The translations under genes were made by a program, and so were the position numbers. Below are positions 1 through 6,968 of a stretch of DNA of 16,228 nucleotides, piece by piece. The stretch is taken from NCBI GenBank assembly GCA_051867615.1, contig JBJDYU010000024.1, positions 1-16,228 of the forward strand, in the 5' to 3' direction. The DNA comes from RGIG5472 sp051867615 (lineage in GTDB: Bacteria; Bacillota; Clostridia; Oscillospirales; Oscillospiraceae). The notes beneath the pieces are model-generated. The model saw only the letters and a list, made by a program, of their open reading frames with translations. It did not search any database and was not told where the DNA came from. The number at the start of each line of letters is the position of its first letter. Within the stretch, counting starts at the first letter, position 1.

Positions 1-6
1 CGCTGA

Positions 7-40
7 AAACCCGGTTGCCGCCTAATGTGCAACCGGGTTT
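7..40. repeat. Perfect 11-bp hairpin at the left edge
   Basis: The arms AAACCCGGTTG (7-17) and CAACCGGGTTT (30-40) are exact reverse complements around a 12-nt loop. No T-run follows on the plus strand. On the minus strand the hairpin would be followed by TTTTC, so it might be a weak terminator for leftward transcription. It sits directly before a real terminator, so it may belong to the 3' end of an upstream gene outside the window. Confidence 0.6.
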
Positions 41-52
41 CTCGACAGGCTG

Positions 53-84
53 CGGTGAGTCCTTACAGGACTCACCGATTTTTT
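53..84 (+). terminator. Rho-independent terminator of an upstream gene
   Basis: The arms CGGTGAGTCC (53-62) and GGACTCACCG (68-77) form a perfect 10-bp stem with a TTACA loop. They are followed by ATTTTTT on the plus strand. It most likely ends a plus-strand gene lying left of the window. The nine-base arm core GGTGAGTCC/GGACTCACC recurs in the terminator at 14083-14110. Confidence 0.85.
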
Positions 85-279
85 ATATAGATCACTGATT
101 TCGAAGTATTTTTGATTCTGCTGCGCGAAAGCACGCAGCTTTTATTCCGTTTGGTACCCAGGAGACTGTTTCCGGTAAGAGACGGTATGCTTTTGGGTCC
201 CCCTTGCGTTTTTGCCTCGCCCCCATATAAGCCGTGTTTTGCCCCGCTTCCCTCTCCCAGCCCGTCTCAGCGCCCGGCG

Positions 280-308
280 TTGACAAAAGCGGCCAGAGAC
301 GTTAGAAT
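280..308 (+). promoter_or_regulatory. Sigma-A promoter for the duplicated-domain lipoprotein
   Basis: The -35 TTGACA (280-285) and -10 TAGAAT (303-308) are separated by exactly 17 bp. A start near 315 gives a leader of about 220 nt before the ATG at 535. The -35 is a perfect match and the -10 has one mismatch to consensus. Confidence 0.75.
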
Positions 309-314
309 GCGGAT

Positions 315-534
315 AACAGCATTACAGAGGCAATATGCAGACAAATAAAATCAGCAGCATTTTACGCCCGGAACCCGTGCGTTACCGTCTGCCAAACCGG
401 GCGGACAGCGCGGGCTGCCGGGAGGGCCGCGCTATAAAGGCGCAGCGAACAAGTCCCCTTCCCACCGTCCGACGGGTTTGAAGCGGTGCCGCGCCTGCGG
501 CCTGTAAAACCTGCAAAGAGAAAGGAGCACCCTT
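315..534 (+). other. Long 5' leader of the lipoprotein mRNA, no recognised riboswitch
   Basis: About 220 nt lie between the predicted start site and the lipoprotein ATG. The stretch is GC-rich and can form local hairpins. One example is GCCGC (488-492) pairing with GCGGC (497-501) just before the ribosome site AAAGGAG (521-527). I compared it by eye with the common Firmicute riboswitch cores (TPP, glycine, cobalamin, c-di-GMP, fluoride) and saw no match. Upstream, 85-279 holds no gene I can support, only a weak stem (120-125 with 134-139) followed by TTTTATT. Confidence 0.4.
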
Positions 535-1575
535 ATGAAAAAACTGCTTGCCATGCTTTGCGCCGTTGCGTTGACGCTGTCCCTGGCGGCCTGCGGCAAA
601 GATACGGGCGAAGAATCCACCCAAAATCCGGTAGACGCCATGAGCCTGTCCGATATTCTGGACAGCATCCTCAAGGATGTCCCGGACCTGCCCGGCTATG
701 AGCCTACGGAGCTTACCGAAGAAAACTTTGAATTTTACGCTTTCGTCCCCTACGCCGAGGGCTATGAGGGCCTGTCCGCCGACGCCCTGATCGGCTCTAT
801 CGCGCACAGCGTGGTGCTGGTGCGGGTGCCCGCGGACGACGACGCCGCGCAGGCAGCCCGGGAGATGAAAGACAACGCCAATCCCCGCAAGTGGATCTGT
901 GTGGAGGCCGAGGCCGTTCATGTGCGTCAGTACGGCAGCACCATCCTGCTGGTCATGTCCTCTGCCGCGACCGCCGATGCCATCCTGATGAACTTTGATG
1001 CCCTCAACGGCGTGGTCACACCCGAGAGCGATCTGGCCGCGGCGGAAACTTCCGCGGGAATCTCCGACGAAGACCCCGGTGAAGATCCCGGCGAAACGTC
1101 CGATGAAGCGTCTGAGGAAACGTCCGGGGATACCGCTGTGGAAAAACCCGCGGAGAAGCCTGAGGAGAAACCCGCGGAAGATCCCGCAGATTCGGCTCAG
1201 GGCAGCACCGATCTGACCGCCGTTATCAGCTCCGTCCTTGCAGGGATCGAGAATCTGCCCATGTACGAGGCGACAGAATTGACGGCGGAGACCTTTGAAT
1301 TCTTTGCGTTCATTCCCTATGCGGACGGTTATCGCGGCGTCAGCGCCGACGCCATGATCGGTTCCATTGCGCATAGTGTTGTGCTGGTGGAAGTGCCGAA
1401 GGGGACGGACGCTTCCGCTGTGGCGGCAACTATGAAATCCAACGCCAACCCCAGCAAGTGGATCTGTGTTACGGCAGAAAGTGTACAGACCGCGGCAAAC
1501 GGGCAGCTGGTGCTGCTGGTCATGAGCTCGCAGGCCACTGCGGATGCCGCGATAGCCAATTTCAAGGCTCTGTAA
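535..1575 (+). CDS. Secreted lipoprotein with a tandemly duplicated domain (DUF4358-like?)
   Basis: The 346-residue protein starts at ATG 535 behind AAAGGAG with 7-nt spacing. A type II signal peptide with lipobox LSLAAC places the lipidated Cys at residue 20, so it should be anchored on the outer face of the membrane. Two homologous domains follow, roughly residues 37-157 and 226-346. From Phe65 and Phe254 they align without gaps over 93 residues, with about 61 identities. Both copies carry GSIAHSVVLV, NANP.KWICV and LLVMSS. A Glu/Pro/Asp/Ser/Thr-rich linker (about 175-225) joins them and is probably extended and flexible. The layout recalls the small Clostridial lipoproteins annotated DUF4358, but that is a tentative reading and no enzymatic motif is visible. 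It appears to be monocistronic, with its own promoter and terminator. Its function is unknown; substrate binding or an envelope role is inference. Confidence 0.85.
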   Translation: MKKLLAMLCAVALTLSLAACGKDTGEESTQNPVDAMSLSDILDSILKDVPDLPGYEPTELTEENFEFYAFVPYAEGYEGLSADALIGSIAHSVVLVRVPADDDAAQAAREMKDNANPRKWICVEAEAVHVRQYGSTILLVMSSAATADAILMNFDALNGVVTPESDLAAAETSAGISDEDPGEDPGETSDEASEETSGDTAVEKPAEKPEEKPAEDPADSAQGSTDLTAVISSVLAGIENLPMYEATELTAETFEFFAFIPYADGYRGVSADAMIGSIAHSVVLVEVPKGTDASAVAATMKSNANPSKWICVTAESVQTAANGQLVLLVMSSQATADAAIANFKAL

Positions 1576-1586
1576 ACCGATTTGAA

Positions 1587-1614
1587 TTGCCGGGCATACC
1601 GCCCGGCAATTTTT
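1587..1614 (+). terminator. Terminator of the lipoprotein gene
   Basis: TTGCCGGGC (1587-1595) pairs perfectly with GCCCGGCAA (1601-1609) around ATACC and is followed by TTTTT. It begins 11 nt after the stop codon. Confidence 0.9.
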
Positions 1615-1640
1615 GTTGCTTCCTTCTGTTTGAAACTTAT

Positions 1641-1785
1641 ACCAGTTCTTGATAAAAAGCTTGAAAAGCTTTTTATAGCGCGGAGCGCGTCAAGAACTGT
1701 ATGAGACGGCGCAGCGTGCGTTAGCACGATGCGAGTGTGCGCAGCACACGGGATTCTTGATTAAATCTTTTAATCAAGAATCAGT
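1641..1785. repeat. Nested inverted-repeat element (MITE/REP-like), non-coding
   Basis: The block of about 145 bp consists almost entirely of inverted repeats. An outer stem CAGTTCTTGA (1643-1652) pairs with TCAAGAACTG (1690-1699). It encloses ATAAAAAGCTT/AAGCTTTTTAT (1652-1662 with 1666-1676) and GCGC/GCGC (1678-1681 with 1685-1688), giving a three-way, cloverleaf-like fold. Next come CGTGC/GCACG (1715-1719 with 1724-1728) and GTGTGC/GCACAC (1735-1740 with 1744-1749). The last is a perfect 14-bp hairpin, GATTCTTGATTAAA (1752-1765) with its complement at 1769-1782. The heptamer TTCTTGA or its complement occurs four times, at both ends and inside. There is no transposase. It lies between the lipoprotein terminator and the acyltransferase gene. 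A small non-autonomous mobile or REP-type repeat is the best guess. Confidence 0.65.
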
Positions 1786-1808
1786 ATTAGTGAGCGGAGG
1801 TGCTGTCT

Positions 1809-3203
1809 TTGCTGTTTTCCAGTATCACCTTTTTATATGCGTTCCTCCCTTTGACCCTGCTGGTCTATTTCCTGACGCCCAGGTCCTGGCGCAACGGCGT
1901 GCTGCTGCTGGCCAGCCTGATCTTCTATTTCTTCGGAGAACCGGTGTATGTGCTGCTGCTCCTGCTCTCATCCGTAAGCGACTATATCTGGAGCCTGCTC
2001 ATTGAAAAACACCGGGAAAACCGGCGCCGCGCCAAAGCCTTTCTTATCGCGTCGCTCGCCATCAATCTGGGGCTTCTGGGCTTTTTCAAGTACGCCGACT
2101 TCCTCATCGGCACGGTCAACACTCTCTTTGGGACCGGCATTCCCCTGACCGGGGTCCCCCTGCCCATCGGCATCAGCTTTTTCACTTTCCAGACCATGTC
2201 CTATACGATCGACGTCTACCGGGGGAAGGCCCACGCCCGGCGGGATCTGCTCACCCTGGCCACCTTTGTATGCCTGTTTCCCCAGCTGATCGCCGGCCCC
2301 ATCGTCCGCTACACCGACGTGGAGGCAGAGCTGGACGACCGCAAAAGCACTCTGGACGGCGCGGCGCTGGGTATGCGGCGGTTCGTGTTCGGTCTGGGCA
2401 AAAAAGTGCTGCTCGCCAACGCCATGGGCGAGCTTTGCGCCGCCTTCCGGGCCTCGCAGGATCCGAGCGTCCTCTTTTACTGGCTCTATGCCGTAGCCTT
2501 TTCCCTGCAGATCTATTTTGATTTCTCCGGCTATTCGGATATGGCCATCGGCCTGGGCCGGATATTCGGTTTTCACTTCCCGGAGAATTTCAACTACCCC
2601 TATGTGTCCCGCTCCATCACCGAATTCTGGCGCCGGTGGCATATGACCCTGGGCAGCTGGTTTCGGGACTATGTGTACATCCCTCTGGGCGGCAGCCGCA
2701 CCACCAAGGGCAAGTGGCTGCGGAACCTGGCTGTGGTCTGGCTTCTGACGGGATTGTGGCATGGCGCCAGCTGGAACTTCGTCCTCTGGGGCGCCTTTTT
2801 CGGGGTGCTGCTGATGGCGGAAAAGCTGTGGCTGGCAAAGCCTCTGGCCCGGTGTCCCCGGGCGGTCCAGCACCTTTACGTGCTGCTGCTGGCGGCGGTC
2901 AGCTTCGTGATCTTTAACGCTGACGGCATGGCCGGCGTCGCCGGAGACCTGGGCGGTCTCATCGGCCTTGGAAACCTGCCCTTGATCAGCGCGGACGCCC
3001 TCTACTATCTCCGCAGCTACGCCGTGCTGCTGGCGGTCTGCGCGATAGCGTCCCTGCCTTTGGGCAAGCGGCTCTATGAACGGGTGCAAAGCGCCCGGGC
3101 CATGAACGTTCTGGAGCCTGCGGCGGTAGCAGCGCTGCTGGCCGCCGTCACCGCCAGTCTGGTGGACGGCTCCTTCAATCCCTTCCTCTACTTCCGGTTT
3201 TAG
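1809..3203 (+). CDS. MBOAT-family membrane-bound O-acyltransferase (AlgI/DltB-like)
   Basis: This is a polytopic membrane protein of about 464 residues. Members of the family move acyl groups, usually acetyl, across the membrane onto exported polysaccharide or teichoic acid. I place the start at TTG 1809, 8 nt after GGAGG (1796-1800). The longer frame would begin at GTG 1800, which overlaps that ribosome site. The TTG start also gives the usual family N-terminus LLFSSITFLYAFLP. Other family marks are FPQLIAGPIVRY, the segment WRRWHMTLGSWFRDYVYIPLGG with His278, and TGLWHGASWN with His318, the position of the catalytic His in AlgI. The length is normal. The next gene is 11 nt downstream with its ribosome site overlapping this stop codon, so the two form a cassette. 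The acyl acceptor cannot be read from the sequence. Confidence 0.92.
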   Translation: MLFSSITFLYAFLPLTLLVYFLTPRSWRNGVLLLASLIFYFFGEPVYVLLLLLSSVSDYIWSLLIEKHRENRRRAKAFLIASLAINLGLLGFFKYADFLIGTVNTLFGTGIPLTGVPLPIGISFFTFQTMSYTIDVYRGKAHARRDLLTLATFVCLFPQLIAGPIVRYTDVEAELDDRKSTLDGAALGMRRFVFGLGKKVLLANAMGELCAAFRASQDPSVLFYWLYAVAFSLQIYFDFSGYSDMAIGLGRIFGFHFPENFNYPYVSRSITEFWRRWHMTLGSWFRDYVYIPLGGSRTTKGKWLRNLAVVWLLTGLWHGASWNFVLWGAFFGVLLMAEKLWLAKPLARCPRAVQHLYVLLLAAVSFVIFNADGMAGVAGDLGGLIGLGNLPLISADALYYLRSYAVLLAVCAIASLPLGKRLYERVQSARAMNVLEPAAVAALLAAVTASLVDGSFNPFLYFRF

Positions 3204-3214
3204 GAGGTGCGCTG

Positions 3215-4321
3215 ATGAATAAAGGAAGATCCATTGCCATCGTCGCGGTGACGCTTACCATGCTTTTCGGTCTGGCCGTCTGGGGGCTCGCCGCCCCTGA
3301 CGCGGCGGTTTCCAGAGCCGAGCGGCGAAAGCTGGCCCAGGCCCCGGAATTGACAGCGCAGAGCGTCTTCTCCGGCGACTATATGACCGGTCTGGAGACC
3401 TATCTTCTCGACCAGTTCCCCATGCGGGACACCTGGCGCTCCATCAAGGCCCGGATGCGCTTCGGCCTGTTCCGCCAGCTGGACAACAACGGCATCTATC
3501 TGGCCGGAGACCAGGTCTGCAAGCTGGAATATCCCCTCAAGGAGGAGCAGGTGGCCTACGGCGCCGGCAAGATCAACTCCCTGCTGGACACTTACCTGCA
3601 GGACACGAACGTCTGGTACGCCATCATCCCCGACAAGAACTGCTACGCCGCCCCGGCCTGCGGTATGCCCCACATGGACTATGACAGGCTGGTGCAGCTC
3701 ATGCGGGAGAATTTAGGCAGCCGGGCAGAATATGTGGACCTCTTTGAGCTGCTGCGTCTGGAGGACTACTACCGCACGGACGCCCACTGGCGGCAGGACC
3801 ACATCCTGCCCGCGGCACAGGCTCTGGCCGACGCCATGGAGCTGGGGGTAGACCTGACGGCCCCTGCCGGAGGCTTCCGGCCCAGGACCCTTAGCCCCTT
3901 CTACGGGGTCTACTTCGGCCAGTCAGCCCTGAACGTGGAGCCGGACACCCTGACCTATCTGACCTCCGACGCCATCGACGCCGCCACTATGACCGGCGCG
4001 GAATTCGAGGGCGTCTGGCCCGTGTACACCACGGAGAAATTTGAAGGCATGGACGGGTATGACGTGTTCGCCGGAGGCGCGCAGGCCATTTTGACCATGA
4101 AAAGTCCCCGGGCGCAGACGGACCGGGAGCTGATCATCTTCCGTGACTCCTTTGGCAGCAGCATAGCGCCGCTGTTTCTGGAGGGGTACGCCAGGGTGAC
4201 TCTCATCGACCTGCGGTATGTGTCTGCGTCTCTGCTGGAACAGTTTGTGGACTTTGCGGATCAGGATGTGCTGTTTCTCTATTCCACCAGCCTTCTGAAC
4301 TCCGCCATGCTGCTGCGGTAA
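3215..4321 (+). CDS. DHHW/AlgX-like (SGNH-type) acyltransferase partner protein
   Basis: The 368-residue protein starts at ATG 3215, with AGGAGGTG overlapping the MBOAT stop. Residues 1-27 form one N-terminal membrane anchor or uncleaved signal, so the rest should be extracytoplasmic. The sequence TDAHW at 188-192 matches the Asp-x-His-Trp signature of the DHHW family, and RDSFGSS at 310-316 fits the nucleophile Ser block of AlgJ/AlgX-type SGNH proteins. These proteins typically work with an MBOAT partner. The MBOAT delivers acyl groups across the membrane and the SGNH-like partner places them on the polymer. The MBOAT-DHHW order and the 11-nt spacing support this. No glycan synthesis genes are visible in the window, so the target polymer remains open. 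Family assignment is firm and the biochemical role is inferred. Confidence 0.88.
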   Translation: MNKGRSIAIVAVTLTMLFGLAVWGLAAPDAAVSRAERRKLAQAPELTAQSVFSGDYMTGLETYLLDQFPMRDTWRSIKARMRFGLFRQLDNNGIYLAGDQVCKLEYPLKEEQVAYGAGKINSLLDTYLQDTNVWYAIIPDKNCYAAPACGMPHMDYDRLVQLMRENLGSRAEYVDLFELLRLEDYYRTDAHWRQDHILPAAQALADAMELGVDLTAPAGGFRPRTLSPFYGVYFGQSALNVEPDTLTYLTSDAIDAATMTGAEFEGVWPVYTTEKFEGMDGYDVFAGGAQAILTMKSPRAQTDRELIIFRDSFGSSIAPLFLEGYARVTLIDLRYVSASLLEQFVDFADQDVLFLYSTSLLNSAMLLR

Positions 4322-4386
4322 CGGCGCTGCGAGGCGGCGCATACCGCAAAACACCGAAAAGCCGCAGCGAAAACAGAAAAACAAGC

Positions 4387-4429
4387 TATCCCGGCGGTTT
4401 CGCTCCACGCAGGAGGAACCGCCGGGATA
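4387..4429 (-). terminator. Terminator of the TetR-RsgA-methyltransferase operon
   Basis: TATCCCGGCGGTT (4387-4399) pairs perfectly with AACCGCCGGGATA (4417-4429) around a 17-nt loop. On the minus strand it is followed by a T-rich tract (complement of about 4368-4384), 23 nt after the methyltransferase stop. It may also help end the converging DHHW transcript, but the plus-strand T-tract is weak. Confidence 0.75.
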
Positions 4430-4451
4430 ATTTGTATTGAATCGTTCTCAA

Positions 4452-5168
4452 TTACTTTTTTCTCAGCACGATCCTGATAAAGTTCAGATACCTTCCCCCG
4501 CCGGCTTCCATGGCTTTGCGGTCGCCGACAGCGTACTCGTTTTCCTGCCTCAGCCAGTCCGCCCACACTTCTTCATTGGATTCCATCTGGCTGACTTCGA
4601 TCACCTCGGCGTCCCGGCTCCGGCTGACCATGCCGCGCCAGTAAGCCGCATCATGCATATAGTCTAACTGCTCCGCTGTCCAGGACAGCAGCAATTCCGG
4701 AGGTAAATGATCGTGGCAGTCCTGCTTCATGCCCGGAATGGCGATGTAGATATAGCCGCCTTTTTTGACGAAGGGCAGCAGTTTTTCATCCAGAAAGTCC
4801 GGGTCGCGGCCAAAATAGTGGTAGGAGTCCGTGCTGACGACGGCGTCAAAAAATTCTGCTTCAAACGGTAAAGCGGCTGCATCCGCTTTCACCGGAATGA
4901 TCTCCGCTTCGGACAGCCCCATTTCCCGGAAGAAGCGACGGTTTTCCTCCGGATCGCTCCAAAGGTCCGCGGCATAGACGGTAAACCCGTATTCCTTTGC
5001 CAGAAACACGCTGGTCAGTCCCTGCCCGCTGCCAAGGTCGCAGACCGCGCTCCCGGCAGGGATTTTGTGTCCGGTCAGCAGTTCTTCCTCCAGCTTCACA
5101 GGGTTTGGCCCCATGATCTTTGCCAGGAGTTCCGGCGCACTGTATTTTTCACTCAGCGGATATTTCAC
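4452..5168 (-). CDS. Class I SAM-dependent methyltransferase
   Basis: The protein of about 238 residues has a clear S-adenosylmethionine-binding motif I, VCDLGSGQG, near residues 42-50. The acidic residue after the second strand is at AADLW, and a motif IV-like FFDAVVSTDSY follows the third strand. The reading frame extends upstream to GTG 5177, but that codon lies within the ribosome site AGAGGTG. The GTG at 5168, 6 nt downstream, gives the expected N-terminus MKYPLSEKY. This is a small stand-alone methyltransferase fold of a type widespread in Clostridia. The substrate cannot be deduced; a small molecule or cell component is possible and no RNA-binding domain is seen. It is the last gene of the TetR-RsgA operon. 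Its ribosome site lies within the last codons of rsgA, so translational coupling is likely. Confidence 0.85.
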   Translation of the reverse strand: MKYPLSEKYSAPELLAKIMGPNPVKLEEELLTGHKIPAGSAVCDLGSGQGLTSVFLAKEYGFTVYAADLWSDPEENRRFFREMGLSEAEIIPVKADAAALPFEAEFFDAVVSTDSYHYFGRDPDFLDEKLLPFVKKGGYIYIAIPGMKQDCHDHLPPELLLSWTAEQLDYMHDAAYWRGMVSRSRDAEVIEVSQMESNEEVWADWLRQENEYAVGDRKAMEAGGGRYLNFIRIVLRKK

Positions 5169-5173
5169 GTATA

Positions 5174-6208
5174 TCACCTCTTCTTGTTATACTTATTGAT
5201 TTTTGAGATCTCCTTGAATTTCTTTTCCTTTGCGGCGAGATAGCTTTCGCTGTCGGCGGCATAGGAATTCTCGCTTTTCAGCTTCTGCCAGGACTGCCAG
5301 CGCCCGGCGTCCAAATGCCCGCTTTCAAGGGCGGCCCGGACGGCGCAGCCCGGTTCACTGGTGTGGGAACAGTTGCCAAAACGGCACCGGGCCGCCAGCT
5401 CCTCAATATCCCCGAAGGTCTGCTCCACGCCGGAAGCGGCGTCCCACATCCCCAGCTCCCGCATTCCCGGGGTGTCAATGACCATGGCCCCGCCGGGCAG
5501 GAGCAGCAGCTCCCGATGGGTCGTGGTGTGACGGCCCTTATCGTCGTTTCGAAGACCGCCCGTTGCCAGGCGTTCCTCCCCCAGCAGGCGGTTGATCAGC
5601 GTGGACTTGCCCGCGCCGGAGGAACCCACAAAGGCGACGGTCCTGCCCTCCGTGATATAAGGCATGATTTGCCCATATCCGTCGGTATCCATGGCGGAGG
5701 TAACAAGAATATCCACGCCCATGGCAACGGCTTCCACCTCCGACTGCTTCCGCGACAACTCCCCGCACAGGTCCGCTTTGGTCAGCACCACCACCGGCTC
5801 GGCTCCGCTTTCCCATGTGGCGGCAAGATAGCGCTCCAGCCGGCGGAGGTTGAAATCGTTGTTCAGGCTCATGCAGAGAAACACCGTGTCGATATTGGCG
5901 GCCACCACCTGTTCTGTTTTCGATGTGCCCGCCGCCCTGCGCACAAAGAGGCTTTTGCGGGGCAGCACCTGATGGATGACGGCGGTATCCGGACCGGCAC
6001 AGCCGGCCATCACATAGTCGCCCACGGCAGGGTAATCGGACGCGGACTGCGCATGGAATTGAAGTCTGCCGGAAACGAGCGCGTTCTGCTCGCCCCGCTC
6101 AGTGAGGATGCGGTACATCCCTTTTTCCTGCAAAGAGATCCGTCCCACGGTCAGTTCGGGATATTGGGCTGCCAGCGCCGCCCAGCGTTCCGGGATAGAA
6201 AAACTCAT
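5174..6208 (-). CDS. rsgA: RsgA/YjeQ-type circularly permuted GTPase
   Basis: RsgA GTPases act in late 30S subunit maturation. GTP hydrolysis is stimulated by the small subunit, and the protein checks the decoding centre. This copy has 344 residues with the start at ATG 6208, behind AGAGGTGG. That ATG overlaps the TetR stop as ATGA. An N-terminal OB-fold region is followed by the permuted motif order G4 TKAD (143-146), G1 GSSGAGKST (195-203) and G3 DTPG (245-248). The zinc site is Cys275, Cys280, His282 and Cys288, all intact. The C-terminus is rich in Lys. It is embedded in a TetR-controlled operon with a methyltransferase rather than among housekeeping genes. It may therefore be a second, conditionally expressed RsgA paralogue; whether the genome has another copy cannot be seen here. 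Confidence 0.9.
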   Translation of the reverse strand: MSFSIPERWAALAAQYPELTVGRISLQEKGMYRILTERGEQNALVSGRLQFHAQSASDYPAVGDYVMAGCAGPDTAVIHQVLPRKSLFVRRAAGTSKTEQVVAANIDTVFLCMSLNNDFNLRRLERYLAATWESGAEPVVVLTKADLCGELSRKQSEVEAVAMGVDILVTSAMDTDGYGQIMPYITEGRTVAFVGSSGAGKSTLINRLLGEERLATGGLRNDDKGRHTTTHRELLLLPGGAMVIDTPGMRELGMWDAASGVEQTFGDIEELAARCRFGNCSHTSEPGCAVRAALESGHLDAGRWQSWQKLKSENSYAADSESYLAAKEKKFKEISKINKYNKKR

Positions 6209-6774
6209 ATATGCCACCTCTCCAAATGGGCGTCCAGTAAGGCATATGCCGCCGCCTTATCGTCCGCATTGTCATAGACGCTGTACAACAAGTGCATCGG
6301 GCCGTAAAACGCCAGGGCTTCCGTCTCAGAGCCCAGCAGGTCTGCGACATACTGCAGCGGGCCGGCGCCGAGATACTGCTGGTAAAGGCCCTGCATTTCT
6401 TCGCTGCGGTACTGCTCCACTGTCAGCAGCTTTCGGAAAGAAGATGCAAACTCATCCTCCGTCCAGTAACGGAATTGCTGCTTGCTGAATGTGATGAGAT
6501 CCGTTACGGAGGCCCGTTCATACGCTTCCGGCATGGTCTCTGCCGTTCCCTCCGGCAAGGCGCAGGCGCGCGCGTTTTCTCCATCCTGCTGCTCCATGCG
6601 CCGCAAGATGCTGTCAAAAATATCGCGCTTGTTCTTGTAATGCTTATAGAGGGACGGTGCTTTGATGCCGACAGCTTTTGCGATCTGATCGACACTGACG
6701 GCCTCATATCCCTCTTTTGAAAACAGTTTTACCGCTTCGGTCAGGATCCTCTCTTTCGTCGTTTCATGCTTCAT
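6205..6774 (-). CDS. TetR/AcrR-family transcriptional regulator
   Basis: The 189-residue regulator begins at ATG 6774 behind GGAGGG. The N-terminal 50 or so residues have the TetR layout, with helix-turn-helix VSVDQIAKAVGIKAPSLYKHYKNK at about residues 27-50. The helical C-terminal region should bind a ligand and mediate dimerisation; its ligand is unknown. Its stop overlaps the start of the RsgA-type gene by 4 bp (ATGA), so all three minus-strand genes should be one transcript. Two matching palindromes lie in and next to its promoter, which strongly suggests self-repression and repression of the whole operon. Relief by a small molecule, possibly a toxic compound, is inference from the family. 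Confidence 0.93.
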   Translation of the reverse strand: MKHETTKERILTEAVKLFSKEGYEAVSVDQIAKAVGIKAPSLYKHYKNKRDIFDSILRRMEQQDGENARACALPEGTAETMPEAYERASVTDLITFSKQQFRYWTEDEFASSFRKLLTVEQYRSEEMQGLYQQYLGAGPLQYVADLLGSETEALAFYGPMHLLYSVYDNADDKAAAYALLDAHLERWHI

Positions 6775-6786
6775 AACGTCCCTCCA

Positions 6787-6804
6787 GGCTAACAGCTATT
6801 AGCT
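6787..6804. promoter_or_regulatory. TetR operator 2 (over the start site)
   Basis: GGCTAA (6787-6792) and TTAGCT (6799-6804) flank a 6-bp centre. The site shares the pattern GGCTAAC-N3-TATTAGCY with operator 1, which is in the opposite orientation, and the two centres are 26 bp apart. It lies just downstream of the -10 box of the TetR operon, about where transcription would start. Confidence 0.7.
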
Positions 6805-6806
6805 TC

Positions 6807-6835
6807 ATTATAGGCTAATATTCGTTAGCCGTCAA
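6807..6835 (-). promoter_or_regulatory. Near-consensus sigma-A promoter of the TetR operon
   Basis: Read on the minus strand, TTGACG (6835-6830) is followed by a 17-bp spacer and a perfect TATAAT (6812-6807). The spacer is almost exactly filled by operator 1. This is a strong promoter that would need repression, which agrees with two operators. Confidence 0.85.
6813..6830. promoter_or_regulatory. TetR operator 1 (in the promoter spacer)
   Basis: GGCTAA (6813-6818) and TTAGCC (6825-6830) form a palindrome with a 6-bp centre, lying between the -35 and -10 boxes. A bound repressor there would exclude RNA polymerase. Its reverse complement matches operator 2 at all arm positions except the last. 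Confidence 0.75.
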
Positions 6836-6881
6836 TAGGCTTCTGATTTTTTCCGGCACGGTGGTATTCTTTTCGCTTTTG

Positions 6882-6890
6882 TGGTACAAT
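6882..6890 (+). promoter_or_regulatory. Possible extended -10 promoter for the M20 gene
   Basis: TGGTACAAT fits an extended -10 box (TGN plus TACAAT) about 79 nt before the ATG at 6969. The -35 region at the right spacing (TGGTAT, 6862-6867) is poor. The leader contains a hairpin GCGGCGCG/CGCGCCGC (6912-6919 with 6930-6937). Confidence 0.4.
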
Positions 6891-6968
6891 TTACAAAAAC
6901 AGAGCTGACCGGCGGCGCGGTCTTCCGGGCGCGCCGCGCGATCAGAGAGCAAGCAAGGGGGCACAAGG

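Noticed and set aside
92..348. Short open frames on both strands upstream of the lipoprotein (64 and 78 residues)
   Set aside because: Neither has a ribosome site or family resemblance, and the promoter at 280-308 lies inside one of them. I treat the region as non-coding.
382..1374. 330-residue minus-strand frame across the lipoprotein gene
   Set aside because: It is antisense to a gene with signal peptide, duplicated domain, promoter and terminator. The translation is Arg/Gly/His-rich, typical of a GC-rich shadow frame.
1968..3089. 373-residue minus-strand frame across the MBOAT gene
   Set aside because: It is a long antisense frame caused by GC-rich codon use, with no family signature and no upstream ribosome site.
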